Part shown: positions 16,071 to 24,436 of the stretch, piece by piece | Numbering within the stretch: position 1 is the first letter of the stretch | Layout of the letters: every line of letters begins with the position of its first letter | DNA from: VFZS01 sp964353255 | GTDB lineage: Bacteria > Acidobacteriota > Terriglobia > Bryobacterales > Bryobacteraceae | Direction: 5' to 3' | Length of the DNA: 48,804 nucleotides | Assembly: GCA_964353255.1 (NCBI GenBank) | Contig: CAYGVJ010000018.1 | Coordinates: forward strand, 1 to 48,804 | Program-made: the position numbers and the translations under genes | Notes under the pieces: model-generated | The model's database searches: none | What the model saw: the letters and a program-made list of their open reading frames with translations, nothing else | Told to the model about the DNA's origin: nothing

Positions 16071-16710
16071 CGGCAGGCACGCCCAGGTTATTACCCTGCT
16101 TCTGGTGGTGCAGGCGGCGCTCTTCCACCTTATGCCTGCCACCGAGAAGGTCCCTCTGAGCCGTCCTCTGAGCAGTTTCCCAACCTTGCTGAACAACTGG
16201 AGAATGACCGAGGAGGCCGCAATCGATCCCGAGATCCAGGAGTCGCTGAAGGCCGACGACACGCTGAACCGGCTCTATCTCGATGCCACAGGCCGGCAGA
16301 GCGTCAGTCTGTTTGTGGCCTTCTTCCAGACCCAGCGCGCCGGCGCCTCCCCGCACTCCCCTAAGGTTTGCCTGCCGGGTTCAGGATGGGTCCCGACGGA
16401 GTCCAGAGTTGTTTCCATCTCCGTGCCCGGCCGGCCGGAGCCCATTTCGGCCAACCGCTACGTGGTGGCCCGGGAGGGCCAGGAGAATCTGGTGATTTAT
16501 TGGTATCAGAGCCACAACCGGGTCGTGGCCAACGAGTACGCCGCAAAGCTTTATCTCATGCTGGATTCAATCCGCTACCACCGCAGCGACACGTCCCTGG
16601 TCAGAGTGATGGTGCCGATCCTGGCTGGCCGGGAGGACGCCGCCGAGCAGACCGCGGTCAGGTTCGTGCAGGAAATCTTCAATCCGCTCCGGAACTTGCT
16701 CCCCAGCTAG
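16018..16710 (+). CDS. EpsI-family exosortase-associated protein
   Basis: A 230-aa protein of the EpsI (DUF3485) family. One N-terminal membrane helix (VITLLLVVQAALFHLM) is followed by an extracytoplasmic domain with FPTLLNNWRMTEEAAID, SVSLFVAFFQTQRAGASPHSPKVCLPGSGW and YWYQSHNRVVANEYAAKLYL. The HSPKVCLPGSGW segment is characteristic, with a Cys conserved in the family. It overlaps the exosortase by 53 nt (ATG 16018; ATG 16039 is an alternative). EpsI proteins act with exosortase in polysaccharide or protein export. The stop codon TAG is part of the CTAGTGTCCT repeat that follows. Confidence 0.87.
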   Translation: MAFTPLPMADGSKHAFLSGRHAQVITLLLVVQAALFHLMPATEKVPLSRPLSSFPTLLNNWRMTEEAAIDPEIQESLKADDTLNRLYLDATGRQSVSLFVAFFQTQRAGASPHSPKVCLPGSGWVPTESRVVSISVPGRPEPISANRYVVAREGQENLVIYWYQSHNRVVANEYAAKLYLMLDSIRYHRSDTSLVRVMVPILAGREDAAEQTAVRFVQEIFNPLRNLLPS

Positions 16711-16725
16711 TGTCCTGTCCCGCAA
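16707..16725 (+). repeat. CTAGTGTCCTG repeat end
   Basis: CTAGTGTCCTGTCCCGCAA here matches, in inverted orientation and with one extra C, the sequence at 21218-21237. The pair brackets the TonB-ECF operon. The first CTAG supplies the stop codon of the EpsI-like gene. Confidence 0.65.
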
Positions 16726-16876
16726 GTGGCCGTGGTGCAGGGGCGGGGCTGGACCTGGGCGGGTGTTCAGCGCCACGATACCCACCACGAGATCTTCTCC
16801 GAACAGGCCGTCCGTCCTCGTCTCTCAGCGTGTTAATTGCCGGAAGGGTCTCGTAGCACGTTCCTCGAAAGTGTGC

Positions 16877-16889
16877 TACCATGCCCGGC
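16877..16889 (+). promoter_or_regulatory. Extended -10 box of the TonB-ECF operon
   Basis: TGC-TACCAT (box at 16877-16882) ends 7 nt before ATG 16890. No ribosome site is seen. The spacing supports ATG 16890 over ATG 16881, which lies within the box. Confidence 0.5.
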
Positions 16890-18908
16890 ATGGCGACTCG
16901 CCTGAAGCACTGCCTCGCTCTGCTGTGGCTGTTGGGCCCGGCCGCCGCCCAGACGCTCGAGTTGAAGATCCTCGACCCCCACGGCCTGGCGGTAGCCGGC
17001 GCAAGGGTCGAAGTCCGCGGCCCGCGCGCGAGCCGCTCTACGGTCACCGACGAACGTGGAATCGCGACGGTCCAAGTGGAGCGGCCCGCCGAAATCCGCG
17101 TCGCCGCTGTTGGCTTCGAGCCGCTGGCGGAGAGGCTGGGAGCTCTCCCCGCGAAAGCCGCGGAATTGCGGCTGCGCCCGGCCGTCATCCGTACGTCGGT
17201 GGAGGTGGTCGTCAGGGACGAAAGGCTGGCTGCGCAGCCCACGGTGGGGAGCGCTCTGGAGATAGAGCGCCGCGGCGCGCGGACGGTCTTTGACGCCGTG
17301 GAACAGCTTGTTCCTGGCGCCTTCGTCACCCGCCGCGGCGTGATGGGCTACGGCATCGCCACTAACGGGACCGGGGTGGTGACGTTGCGCGGAGTGGGAG
17401 GCCAGCCTAACACGGGGGTGCTGGTGGTGATCGACGGCCGGCCGGACTTCCAGGGACTGATGGGGCACCCCGTCCCGGATTTCTACAGCCTTTCGGACGC
17501 CGACAGCGTCAGCGTGACCGAAGGTCCGGCTTCGGTTCTATACGGCAGCAACGCCATGGGCGGCGTGATCGAGATCAAGCCGGCGCTGCCCAGCGAGCGG
17601 AGCCAGGGGAGGCTTTCCACCAGCCTGGGCTCCTACCTGACCGGGCTCCACCGCTTCGCTTACGGTGCGCGGCTCGGCAGGAGCTTCTATTCGTTGGCCG
17701 GCGGCGTGGCGCACACCCGCGGCGAGCGGCCCTCGGCTGCCTTCCGCAGCCAGGATGCGGCGGCCGCATTCGGCTACGACCTCTCGCCGGGCTGGAAGGC
17801 TTCGCTTGAAGGCCGTTACGGGCACTTTCACGTGGAAGACCCCGGCTCGGAGCAGGCGCCCCTGGCCGGCAGCTACGCCCGGGTGGGCCGCGGCGGCTTC
17901 AGCCTGCATCTGGACAATGCCCGGGCTTCCAGTTGGGGCCAGGCGAGCTTGTACTCGGCACACGGCCGTCACATTATCAGCGACGGATTCCGCTCCACCG
18001 ACCGCACCACCGGAGCGCGGCTGCACCAGTCCTTTGCGCTCACGCGGCAACTGGTTGCGGAGGCCGGGGCCGATCTCGCCACTTACGGCGGCGGGGCGCG
18101 CAATGTTCTCTCCCGCGCCGACTACGGCTCGCACCGCCTGAACTCGGCAGCAGGGTTCACGCGGCTCCAGTGGGCGGCCAATGCGCAGACGCGACTCAAC
18201 GCCGGCCTGCGGTACGACCACCATTCGCTCTCGGGCGCTTTGGTGGTCCCCGAGTTCGGAGCCATGCGCAATCTCTCGGAGAACTACGCGGTCTCGGTGG
18301 CAGTGGGTCGTGGGTTCCGCAACCCCACCATCCGCGAGCTGTACCTTTTCCCGGCGCCCAATCCCCGCTTGAAGCCCGAGCGCCTCTGGAGCTACCAGGC
18401 GACTCTTCACATCCGCCCGCATAGCAACCTGGCGGCCTGGGGCACGCTGTACTACTCCGATCTGAGCAACATGATTGTGACGCTGGGCCGGTTCCCCAAC
18501 CTGAAACTGGAGAACGCCAGCCGCGCGTTGAATCGCGGCTGGGAGGGCAACGCGCGTTGGAGCCCGCGGGCGCGCATACGGCTCAACGCAGGCTACGCTT
18601 GGTTGCACTCGACGAACCTGTCGCCGCTGGTGCCCGAGCACAAGTGGAACTACTCGGTGGACGTGGACGCCGCCGGCGCCTTCATCCACCTCGGGGGCAT
18701 CACGGTGGGACGGCGCTGGACGGATCTGGCCCGGAGCCGGCAACTGGGCGGCTACACGCTGGCGACGCTCAAGTGCAGCGTTCCCGTCCGGCGGCGCTGG
18801 AGCGTTTCACTGATGCTCGACAACCTGCTGAACCGCCGCTACGAGGTTCTGTCGGGCTATCCGATGCCGGGCATCAACGCCACCGGCGGCATGAGTGTTC
18901 AATTCTGA
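16890..18908 (+). CDS. TonB-dependent outer-membrane receptor
   Basis: A 672-aa receptor. A signal peptide ending at AAAQ is followed by a carboxypeptidase-regulatory-like beta-sandwich (about 22-95: LDPHGLAVAGARVEVRGP). A plug domain follows (IERRGARTVFDAVEQLVPGAF, VTLRGVGGQPNTGVLVVIDG, VSVTEGPASVLYGSNAMGG), then a 22-strand barrel with the C-terminal NLLNRRYEVLSGYPMPG and terminal Phe. It imports a ligand across the outer membrane using TonB. Its stop overlaps the start of the ECF S-component gene as TGATG, so receptor and inner-membrane importer are one transcript. The ligand is unknown; a cobalamin, porphyrin, metal chelate or small vitamin is typical for such pairs. Confidence 0.92.
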   Translation: MATRLKHCLALLWLLGPAAAQTLELKILDPHGLAVAGARVEVRGPRASRSTVTDERGIATVQVERPAEIRVAAVGFEPLAERLGALPAKAAELRLRPAVIRTSVEVVVRDERLAAQPTVGSALEIERRGARTVFDAVEQLVPGAFVTRRGVMGYGIATNGTGVVTLRGVGGQPNTGVLVVIDGRPDFQGLMGHPVPDFYSLSDADSVSVTEGPASVLYGSNAMGGVIEIKPALPSERSQGRLSTSLGSYLTGLHRFAYGARLGRSFYSLAGGVAHTRGERPSAAFRSQDAAAAFGYDLSPGWKASLEGRYGHFHVEDPGSEQAPLAGSYARVGRGGFSLHLDNARASSWGQASLYSAHGRHIISDGFRSTDRTTGARLHQSFALTRQLVAEAGADLATYGGGARNVLSRADYGSHRLNSAAGFTRLQWAANAQTRLNAGLRYDHHSLSGALVVPEFGAMRNLSENYAVSVAVGRGFRNPTIRELYLFPAPNPRLKPERLWSYQATLHIRPHSNLAAWGTLYYSDLSNMIVTLGRFPNLKLENASRALNRGWEGNARWSPRARIRLNAGYAWLHSTNLSPLVPEHKWNYSVDVDAAGAFIHLGGITVGRRWTDLARSRQLGGYTLATLKCSVPVRRRWSVSLMLDNLLNRRYEVLSGYPMPGINATGGMSVQF

Positions 18909-19444
18909 TGCCGACGGCAAGCAACCAGCGACTTCGCCTGTTAGTGATCAACGCGCTGGTGACCGCCCTGGCTCTGGCGCTGCCTATGGCGTTTCACGCC
19001 GTCGGTCTGGGCAGCAAGTTCCTGCCTCTGCTGCTTCCGCTGCTGCTCAACGGTTTTCTCTCGCCTGCGGGGTGGGCGGCGGCGACGGGGGCGCTGGCGC
19101 CGCTGGTCTCCTCGATAGCGACCGGCATGCCGCCGCTGTATCCGCCGGTGGCGTTGGTGATGTCGGTGGAGGGCATGTTGCTTGGCGGGGTAGCCGCGGT
19201 GCTGTACCGTGTGGGGAGGCGCCGCGTCTGGCTGGCGCTGGTCCCGGCGATTGTGTGTGGGCGCGGCGCGGCCTTGGTGCTCTCTTGGGTCCTGGCGCAG
19301 CAGTTCGCCCTGCCGCCGGCGCTGACGGGAGCCGCTGTGATCCTCCAAGGCCTGCCGGGCGTGGGCCTACAGCTTGCGGTGGTGCCGCTGGCGCTTCGGG
19401 CGCTGGCGGCGCGAAAAAGTATACTGTTCGGCGATGGCGACTAA
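18908..19444 (+). CDS. ECF transporter S component (substrate-binding)
   Basis: A 178-aa very hydrophobic protein with five to six membrane helices (LVINALVTALALALPMAFHAVGL, FLPLLLPLLLNGFLS, WAAATGALAPLVSSIATG and others). GMPPLYPPVALVMSVEGMLLG is the kind of motif seen in substrate-specific S components. It is encoded directly between a TonB receptor and genes for a methyltransferase, T component and ATPase, all overlapping. The specificity cannot be read from the sequence; it is not obviously CbiM, BioY or RibU. ATG 18908 overlaps the receptor stop. Confidence 0.8.
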   Translation: MPTASNQRLRLLVINALVTALALALPMAFHAVGLGSKFLPLLLPLLLNGFLSPAGWAAATGALAPLVSSIATGMPPLYPPVALVMSVEGMLLGGVAAVLYRVGRRRVWLALVPAIVCGRGAALVLSWVLAQQFALPPALTGAAVILQGLPGVGLQLAVVPLALRALAARKSILFGDGD

Positions 19445-20042
19445 GGAGAAGCAAAACTACTTCAACGAGCTGGCGCCGCGCTGGGATTCCTTGCCGGCGA
19501 TGGAAGACGCGGAGGCGAAGGTGCGGGCGTTCATCGAGAGGTCTGCGGTTCCACACGCCCGCCGAATACTGGACTGCGGCTGCGGCACGGGCATTTTGTT
19601 GCCCTGGCTGCTTCAGCGATACTCGGCGGCGGAGGTTTTCCTGGAGTTGGACCTCGCGCAGAACATGCTGAAGGTCAACGCCGCGAACTTCCCTCAGGGC
19701 CGCATACACCGGGTGTGCGCGGACGGCGCACGGTTGCCGTTCCCGGAGGCGTGCTTCGACCTGGTGCTGTGTTTCGGCGTCCTGCCGCACCTGGAGCACC
19801 TGACCAGCGCGCTGGCGGAGATGCGCAGAGTGCTGCGGCCGGGCGGCGCGCTGGCCATCGGTCACCCGATGGGCAGCCGCGAGTTGAACGCGTTCCACCA
19901 GTCACTGGGCGAACCGGTGGCCGGAGACGTTCTACCGCCTTCCTCCGAGCTGGCGGAGATGCTCTCCGCGGGAGGCCTGGCGGTTGTCGAGGCCGAGGAG
20001 AGCCCGGCCTGGTATTTCGTGCAAGGGAAGAGACCGCTATGA
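19434..20042 (+). CDS. Class I SAM-dependent methyltransferase in ECF operon
   Basis: A 202-aa Rossmann-fold methyltransferase: motif I ILDCGCGTGILLPWL (about 45-60), the acidic strand end LELDL, CADGARLPFPEACFDLVLC (motif III-IV), and the post motif ADMRR-like EMRRVLRPGGALAIGHP. It overlaps the S component by 11 nt and the T component as ATGA, so it is fixed inside the transporter operon. That placement suggests it modifies the imported compound or a product made from it. The substrate is unknown. Confidence 0.87.
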   Translation: MATKEKQNYFNELAPRWDSLPAMEDAEAKVRAFIERSAVPHARRILDCGCGTGILLPWLLQRYSAAEVFLELDLAQNMLKVNAANFPQGRIHRVCADGARLPFPEACFDLVLCFGVLPHLEHLTSALAEMRRVLRPGGALAIGHPMGSRELNAFHQSLGEPVAGDVLPPSSELAEMLSAGGLAVVEAEESPAWYFVQGKRPL

Positions 20043-20455
20043 GCGCGCGGGTTCGATTCGCGGCGCCGATACTGATCTTCGCCGGGCTGCTGGCCCTGAT
20101 GCAGTGGCTGGGAGCGGGGCGGCTTACTACGCTGCCGCTGCTGACCATTGGGGTATCCCTGCTGTGCGTTGCCCTCGCCAGCTCGCTGCGCTGGAGCGGG
20201 CTGATCTTCCGCGTGCGGCCCGGTTCGTCGCCCTACACGGCGCTGCTGTTCGCCCTGTTTGTCCGGCACTTCGTGCTCGCGCTCGGCGCGGAGGCCCGCC
20301 GGGTGCTCATCGCCCGCCGGTTGAGCGTCCCGCGAACGTGGGGACGCGGCGCGGTTCGTTCGTTGGTCTTCGCTGTGGTTGCCCTGTTGGTCCGCTCGGC
20401 CGCGAGGGCCGAGCGCTTCTATGCCGCCCAGTCGTTGCGAGGTCTCGGGGAATGA
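20039..20455 (+). CDS. Short ECF transporter T component (CbiQ-like)
   Basis: A 138-aa membrane protein. The coupling-helix region VRHFVLALGAEARRVLIARRLS and the late RSAARAERFYAAQSLRGLG resemble the conserved T-component motifs, where an Ala-Arg-Gly signature contacts the ATPases; here it reads Leu-Arg-Gly. It has about four hydrophobic helices. Typical CbiQ/EcfT proteins are 220-270 aa, so this one lacks roughly the N-terminal third. Both ends overlap neighbours by ATGA, which argues that the short form is genuine rather than a broken gene. Confidence 0.8.
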   Translation: MSARVRFAAPILIFAGLLALMQWLGAGRLTTLPLLTIGVSLLCVALASSLRWSGLIFRVRPGSSPYTALLFALFVRHFVLALGAEARRVLIARRLSVPRTWGRGAVRSLVFAVVALLVRSAARAERFYAAQSLRGLGE

Positions 20456-21144
20456 CGCCCGTGCTGGAGGTCGAGCAGCTCACTTTCGGATTTCACTCGA
20501 AACGACCGGTCCTCAGCGACATCAGCTTCTGGGTGGAGGAAGGCGAATGCGTGGGCATTCTGGGCGCCAACGGCGCGGGCAAGAGCACGCTGCTGTGGTG
20601 CCTGCTGGGACTCTATCGCGCCAGCGGAGTGATTCGCCTGTTCGGAGCGCCGGCCACCGCGGCCGCCCGGCGCCGCGTAGGGGTGGTGTTCCAGAGCCCG
20701 GAGGATCAACTGTTCATGCCGGCAGTGCTCGAAGACGTGGCGCTGGCGCTCATCAATCGTGGCGTACCCGGGGCTTCGGCGCGCCAGCAAGCAGCCGCCG
20801 CACTGGAGCGAGTGGGGCTGGCCGCGGCGGCGGAGCGCCCGGCCTCTCAACTGAGCCTGGGGGAGAGAAAGCGCGCCGCGATCGCCGCGGCCTTGGTTGG
20901 CTCTCCCGACTTGCTGCTGCTGGATGAACCGACGGCCGAGCTGGATGGGCGCTCGGTGCGGGAACTGACCGGAGTTCTGCGAAGGCTGCCCGCCGCCCGC
21001 CTCATAGCGAGCCACCACCTGGAGTTCCTCGGGAGCGTGTGCACGCGGATCCTGGTGCTGTGTGAAGCGCGCGTCACTGCCGAGGGCGCGACAGCCGAGA
21101 TCCTGAGCGACGCGGCCCTGCTGGAGCGCGCGGGGCTGGTATGA
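20452..21144 (+). CDS. ECF transporter ATPase (CbiO/EcfA-like)
   Basis: A 230-aa ABC ATPase: Walker A GANGAGKS (38-45), Q-loop VVFQSPEDQLF, signature LSLGE, Walker B LLLLDEPTAEL, and the switch His in SHHLEF. The QSPEDQLF loop is characteristic of ECF-type ATPases. It is the last gene of the operon and the only ATPase, so it probably works as a homodimer with the T and S components. Confidence 0.92.
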   Translation: MTPVLEVEQLTFGFHSKRPVLSDISFWVEEGECVGILGANGAGKSTLLWCLLGLYRASGVIRLFGAPATAAARRRVGVVFQSPEDQLFMPAVLEDVALALINRGVPGASARQQAAAALERVGLAAAAERPASQLSLGERKRAAIAAALVGSPDLLLLDEPTAELDGRSVRELTGVLRRLPAARLIASHHLEFLGSVCTRILVLCEARVTAEGATAEILSDAALLERAGLV

Positions 21145-21217
21145 GCCGCAGCTTGTGTGGCCGACAGGCCGGGTGCCCCCGGGGCGCCTGTCCCACGATT
21201 CCCCACTGCAAAGCTAT

Positions 21218-21237
21218 TTGCGGGGACAGGACACTAG
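21218..21237 (-). repeat. CTAGTGTCCTG repeat end, inverted copy
   Basis: Reverse complement of the 16707-16725 repeat with one extra C. It lies 66 bp before the sulfatase start and after the last ECF gene. No target duplication was found outside the two copies. Confidence 0.65.
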
Positions 21238-21302
21238 CGTGACTGGGGACAGCGGCATGGACGTACAATCGTTTGAAGACGAGCTCTCGACGGGAGGTGG
21301 TC

Positions 21303-23240
21303 GTGAAAACGAATGCAAGTAGTCGCCTGAGCCGCCGCGCCTTTCTGGAGGGAGGCGCGCCGATCGTCGCGGCGCGTTTCGTTCGGGGCGCCGAGCCGCC
21401 TCGCCCGAACATCCTCTGGCTGACCTGTGAGGACACGGGACCGCACCTGCATGCCTGCGGCGACGAGTATTCCATCACGCCCAATCTCGACCGGCTCGCG
21501 GCGCGTGGTTGCGTCTACAATAACGCGTGGTCAAACGCGCCGGTCTGCGCCCCGGCGCGCACCACCATCATCACCGGGGTTTATCCCACCTCCACCGGCT
21601 CGGAGCACATGCGCTCCATGACGCGCATGCCCCCTGGATGGAAGATGTTCCCCGGCTACCTGCGCGCGGCGGGCTACTACTGCTCCAACAATGTCAAAGA
21701 AGACTACAACCTGGAGAAGCCCGAGGGGACGTGGGACGAGTCCAGCCGCAAGGCGCACTGGCGCAGCCGGGCGCCGGGTCAGCCATTCTTTTCCGTATTC
21801 AACTACGAGAGCACCCACGAAGGCCAGATCCGCCGGAGATCCGACAAGCTGGAGCACGATCCGGCCAAGGTTCGCGTCCCGGCTTACCACCCGGATACGC
21901 CTGAAGTGCGCCGCGACTGGGCGCAATACTACGAAAACATCACCACCATGGACCGGCAGGTCGCGGCCCGCTGGGCAGAACTCGAAGAAGACGGGCTCGG
22001 GCAAGACACGGTCGTGTTCTTCTTCGGCGACCATGGTCCGGGCATGCCGCGCAGTAAACGCTTCCCGTACGACTCCGGCCTGCACGTCTGCATCCTCGCT
22101 CTCTTGCCTGAGAAGTTCCGCCATCTGGCGCCGAAGGACTACGTCGTGGGAGCCATCAGCAACCGCTTGGTGAGCTTCGTGGATCTTGCGCCCACCATGC
22201 TCAGTCTCGCGGGTGTGAAGCCGCCCGACTTTTACCAGGGCCAGGCGTTCATGGGCCAGCACGAGGCGCGGCCCCGCAGCTATTGCTTCGGCTTTCGCGG
22301 CCGCATGGACGAGCGATACGACCTTATGCGCACGGTGCGGGACGAGCGCTATGTCTACGTGCGCAACTACAATCCGCACAAGATTTACGGCCAGCACGTT
22401 GCCTATATGTGGGGGACACCGACGACCGCGGTGTGGGAGCGGCTCTACAGGGAAGGCAAGCTGAAGCCGCCACAGACCTACTTCTGGGAGGCCAAGCCGC
22501 CTGAAGAACTGTACGATCTCCGCGACGACCGCGATGAGGTGAAGAATCTCGCCTCTTCGACCCGGCACAAGGCGACGCTGGAGCGGTTCCGCAAGGCGCA
22601 CCGGGGGCACGAGCTCAAGATACGCGACATCGGTCTGCTGCCGGAGGCTGAGATCCACTCGCGGGCAAAAGACACCTCGCCCTACGAAGTGGGCCACGAC
22701 CCGAAGCGTTACCCCATGGAGCGGATTCTGGCGGCAGCGGAGCTGGCAAGCTCCCTGCGGCCTGGGGTTACTGGGCAACTGGCGAAAGCGATGCAAGACC
22801 CCGACAGCGGCGTGCGCTACTGGGGCGTGATGGGTGTCCTCATGCGCGGCGCGGAGGAGGTGAAGACAGCCCACGCCACGCTCAACAGGGCTCTTGAAGA
22901 CGCCTCACCGAGCGTCCGCATCGCCGCCGCCGAGGCTCTTGGGAAATACGGCACGGACCAAGACCTGAAGAGGGCCCTGGCCCTGCTGATCAAGCTTGCG
23001 CACCCCGTCGAGAACGGCAGCTACGTTGCCATTCAGGCGTTGAACGCCATCGAGGCACTCGGGAAAAAGGCGGCGCCTTTGAAGGAACGGTTGAAAGCGC
23101 TGCCGACAGACGATCCGAACGCACCAGCTCGGGTGAGGTCGGAGTACACTCGCAGGTTGTTCGAGAGACTTGATGAGATTCTGCGAGTTCCCTCTTACGC
23201 TGTGATCAGCAGGGCTGGCCCATTCCCCGGGCTGGTGTGA
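21303..23240 (+). CDS. Exported sulfatase with C-terminal HEAT-like repeats
   Basis: A 645-aa alkaline-phosphatase-fold sulfatase. The N-terminus carries a Tat-type signal (SRRAFLEGG). The maturation motif CAPAR at 82-86 makes Cys82 the residue converted to formylglycine. The metal site WLTCEDTGPH has Glu-Asp instead of the usual Asp-Asp. FFFGDHGPGMPRSKRFPYDSGLH completes the active site. Residues about 480-600 form HEAT-like repeats (DPDSGVRYWGVMGVL, DASPSVRIAAAEALGKYG). GTG 21303 is preferred to ATG 21273 because GGGAGGTG lies 4 nt before it. It probably removes sulfate from polysaccharides or other esters in the periplasm. Confidence 0.9.
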   Translation: MKTNASSRLSRRAFLEGGAPIVAARFVRGAEPPRPNILWLTCEDTGPHLHACGDEYSITPNLDRLAARGCVYNNAWSNAPVCAPARTTIITGVYPTSTGSEHMRSMTRMPPGWKMFPGYLRAAGYYCSNNVKEDYNLEKPEGTWDESSRKAHWRSRAPGQPFFSVFNYESTHEGQIRRRSDKLEHDPAKVRVPAYHPDTPEVRRDWAQYYENITTMDRQVAARWAELEEDGLGQDTVVFFFGDHGPGMPRSKRFPYDSGLHVCILALLPEKFRHLAPKDYVVGAISNRLVSFVDLAPTMLSLAGVKPPDFYQGQAFMGQHEARPRSYCFGFRGRMDERYDLMRTVRDERYVYVRNYNPHKIYGQHVAYMWGTPTTAVWERLYREGKLKPPQTYFWEAKPPEELYDLRDDRDEVKNLASSTRHKATLERFRKAHRGHELKIRDIGLLPEAEIHSRAKDTSPYEVGHDPKRYPMERILAAAELASSLRPGVTGQLAKAMQDPDSGVRYWGVMGVLMRGAEEVKTAHATLNRALEDASPSVRIAAAEALGKYGTDQDLKRALALLIKLAHPVENGSYVAIQALNAIEALGKKAAPLKERLKALPTDDPNAPARVRSEYTRRLFERLDEILRVPSYAVISRAGPFPGLV

Positions 23241-23243
23241 GCC

Positions 23244-23723
23244 TCAGTACACCGTGAAGCAGAACGCCTGATTGGAGCCGCGGGGCGTGAGCAGGTACTC
23301 GCCGCTTTCCAGCCCCAGGTTCTCACTCACCTCGATGCGGAAGAGCCTCTCGTCCAGGCGCGTCACCACCAGGCGGAACGAGCGCGGCCAGTTCCTCTTG
23401 TTCTGCGGGAAGACCGACTCGCGGTTGCCACCGCGCACTTCCAGACGGTACAGTTCCAGGTCCTGCGGCATGATCTTCTCCGAGCGCATCAGGAGGATCG
23501 GCTCCGCCAGAGGCGTGCGCGCCGGCGAGGTGGCCCCCGTCACGATGTAGACGTCATCGTTCTTGCGCTTCTGCTGGCGGGCCTCAGCGCTCTCGGTCTC
23601 GATCAGATTGTCGGCGTGCAGCAGGTAGGGCAGGTCCGGCTTGGGCGGAACGGGCCCCGAGTATTTTTCCGCGCCCGCGGCGCCCAGGGTCAGCAGTGCG
23701 AGCCACAAGCCGAGACGTCTCAT
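23244..23723 (-). CDS. Secreted protein of unknown function
   Basis: A 159-aa protein with a signal peptide (RRLGLWLALLTLGAAGA). The mature part opens with EKYSGPVPPKPDLPYLLHADNLIETESAEARQQ and continues as beta strands to a C-terminal SGEYLLTPRGSNQAFCFTVY. Related short secreted proteins occur in Acidobacteria, but no function is known to me. Its start overlaps the stop of the HAD gene as ATGA, so the two are co-translated. Confidence 0.78.
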   Translation of the reverse strand: MRRLGLWLALLTLGAAGAEKYSGPVPPKPDLPYLLHADNLIETESAEARQQKRKNDDVYIVTGATSPARTPLAEPILLMRSEKIMPQDLELYRLEVRGGNRESVFPQNKRNWPRSFRLVVTRLDERLFRIEVSENLGLESGEYLLTPRGSNQAFCFTVY

Positions 23724-24397
23724 GTGCTCCTGTTAACAGTGTACCGGGCCCCGAGCCACGGCTCCAACTCCGGGGCCAGGAAGTTGCGAATCAACAGCTC
23801 CGCGCCCGGCAGCTCAGTGTGCGTCGTCTGGACACCCACGACGCGGGTCCCAGCCGAGCGCGCCGCCTCAACGCCGGCGTAAGAATCTTCGAAGACAACG
23901 CAGTCCGCGGGCCTCGCTCCCAGCCGCTCTGCGGCCAACAGGTAAATATCCGGCCCCGGCTTGGGGCGCTCGACCTGCTGCCCATCCACCACCACGCGGA
24001 AGAAGCGGCGCAGATCGGCGGTCTGGAGAACGAACTCGACGTTGGCGCGCTCCGCGTTGCTGGCCACAGCCATGGGCCAGCCGGCGTGCTGCGCGATAAA
24101 GGCGGCCACGCCCGCCACCAGCCGCTCCTTGAGCAGGGGTTTCACCCGGACGCGGTACAGCGCCTCCTTGGCGGCCCCATGCGCGATGATCTCGGCGTGG
24201 CTCAAAGTGCCGCCAAACATGCGGCGCACGATGTCATCGTTGTGCCGCCCGAAGATCTCCCGCGCGAAAGTGTCGGGAAGCTCGCGGCCGAACTGCCGGA
24301 GATACTCCCGCCACGTCTCGGTGTGCACAGCGCGGGAGTCCACAATCACGCCGTCCAGATCGAAGATCAAAGCCAACTGGCGGGGCCCCGGGGCCAT
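23720..24397 (-). CDS. HAD hydrolase, beta-phosphoglucomutase-like
   Basis: A 225-aa haloacid-dehalogenase-fold phosphatase or mutase. The four motifs are present: FDLDGVIVDSR (nucleophile Asp), the Ser/Asn of MAVASNAER, Lys in ERPKPGPDIYL, and CVVFEDSYAGVEAA. The helical cap between motifs I and II fits the beta-phosphoglucomutase/phosphoglycolate phosphatase group. ATG 24397 lies 6 nt after CACAAT without a ribosome site. It overlaps the secreted-protein gene downstream. The substrate is not predictable. Confidence 0.87.
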   Translation of the reverse strand: MAPGPRQLALIFDLDGVIVDSRAVHTETWREYLRQFGRELPDTFAREIFGRHNDDIVRRMFGGTLSHAEIIAHGAAKEALYRVRVKPLLKERLVAGVAAFIAQHAGWPMAVASNAERANVEFVLQTADLRRFFRVVVDGQQVERPKPGPDIYLLAAERLGARPADCVVFEDSYAGVEAARSAGTRVVGVQTTHTELPGAELLIRNFLAPELEPWLGARYTVNRST

Positions 24398-24436
24398 CTA
24401 CCCATTGTGACATCGCGGCTGGAAGGTAGTAGCCGG

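Noticed and set aside
15063..16262. 399-codon minus-strand open frame opposite the exosortase
   Set aside because: Gln/Arg/Pro-rich composition typical of an antisense shadow; exosortase catalytic residues are on the plus strand.
16707..21237. Composite transposon carrying the TonB-ECF operon
   Set aside because: No transposase and no target duplication outside the inverted ends; kept only as an observation.
21531..22874. 447-codon minus-strand open frame opposite the sulfatase
   Set aside because: The sulfatase on the plus strand has full motifs; the opposite frame has none.
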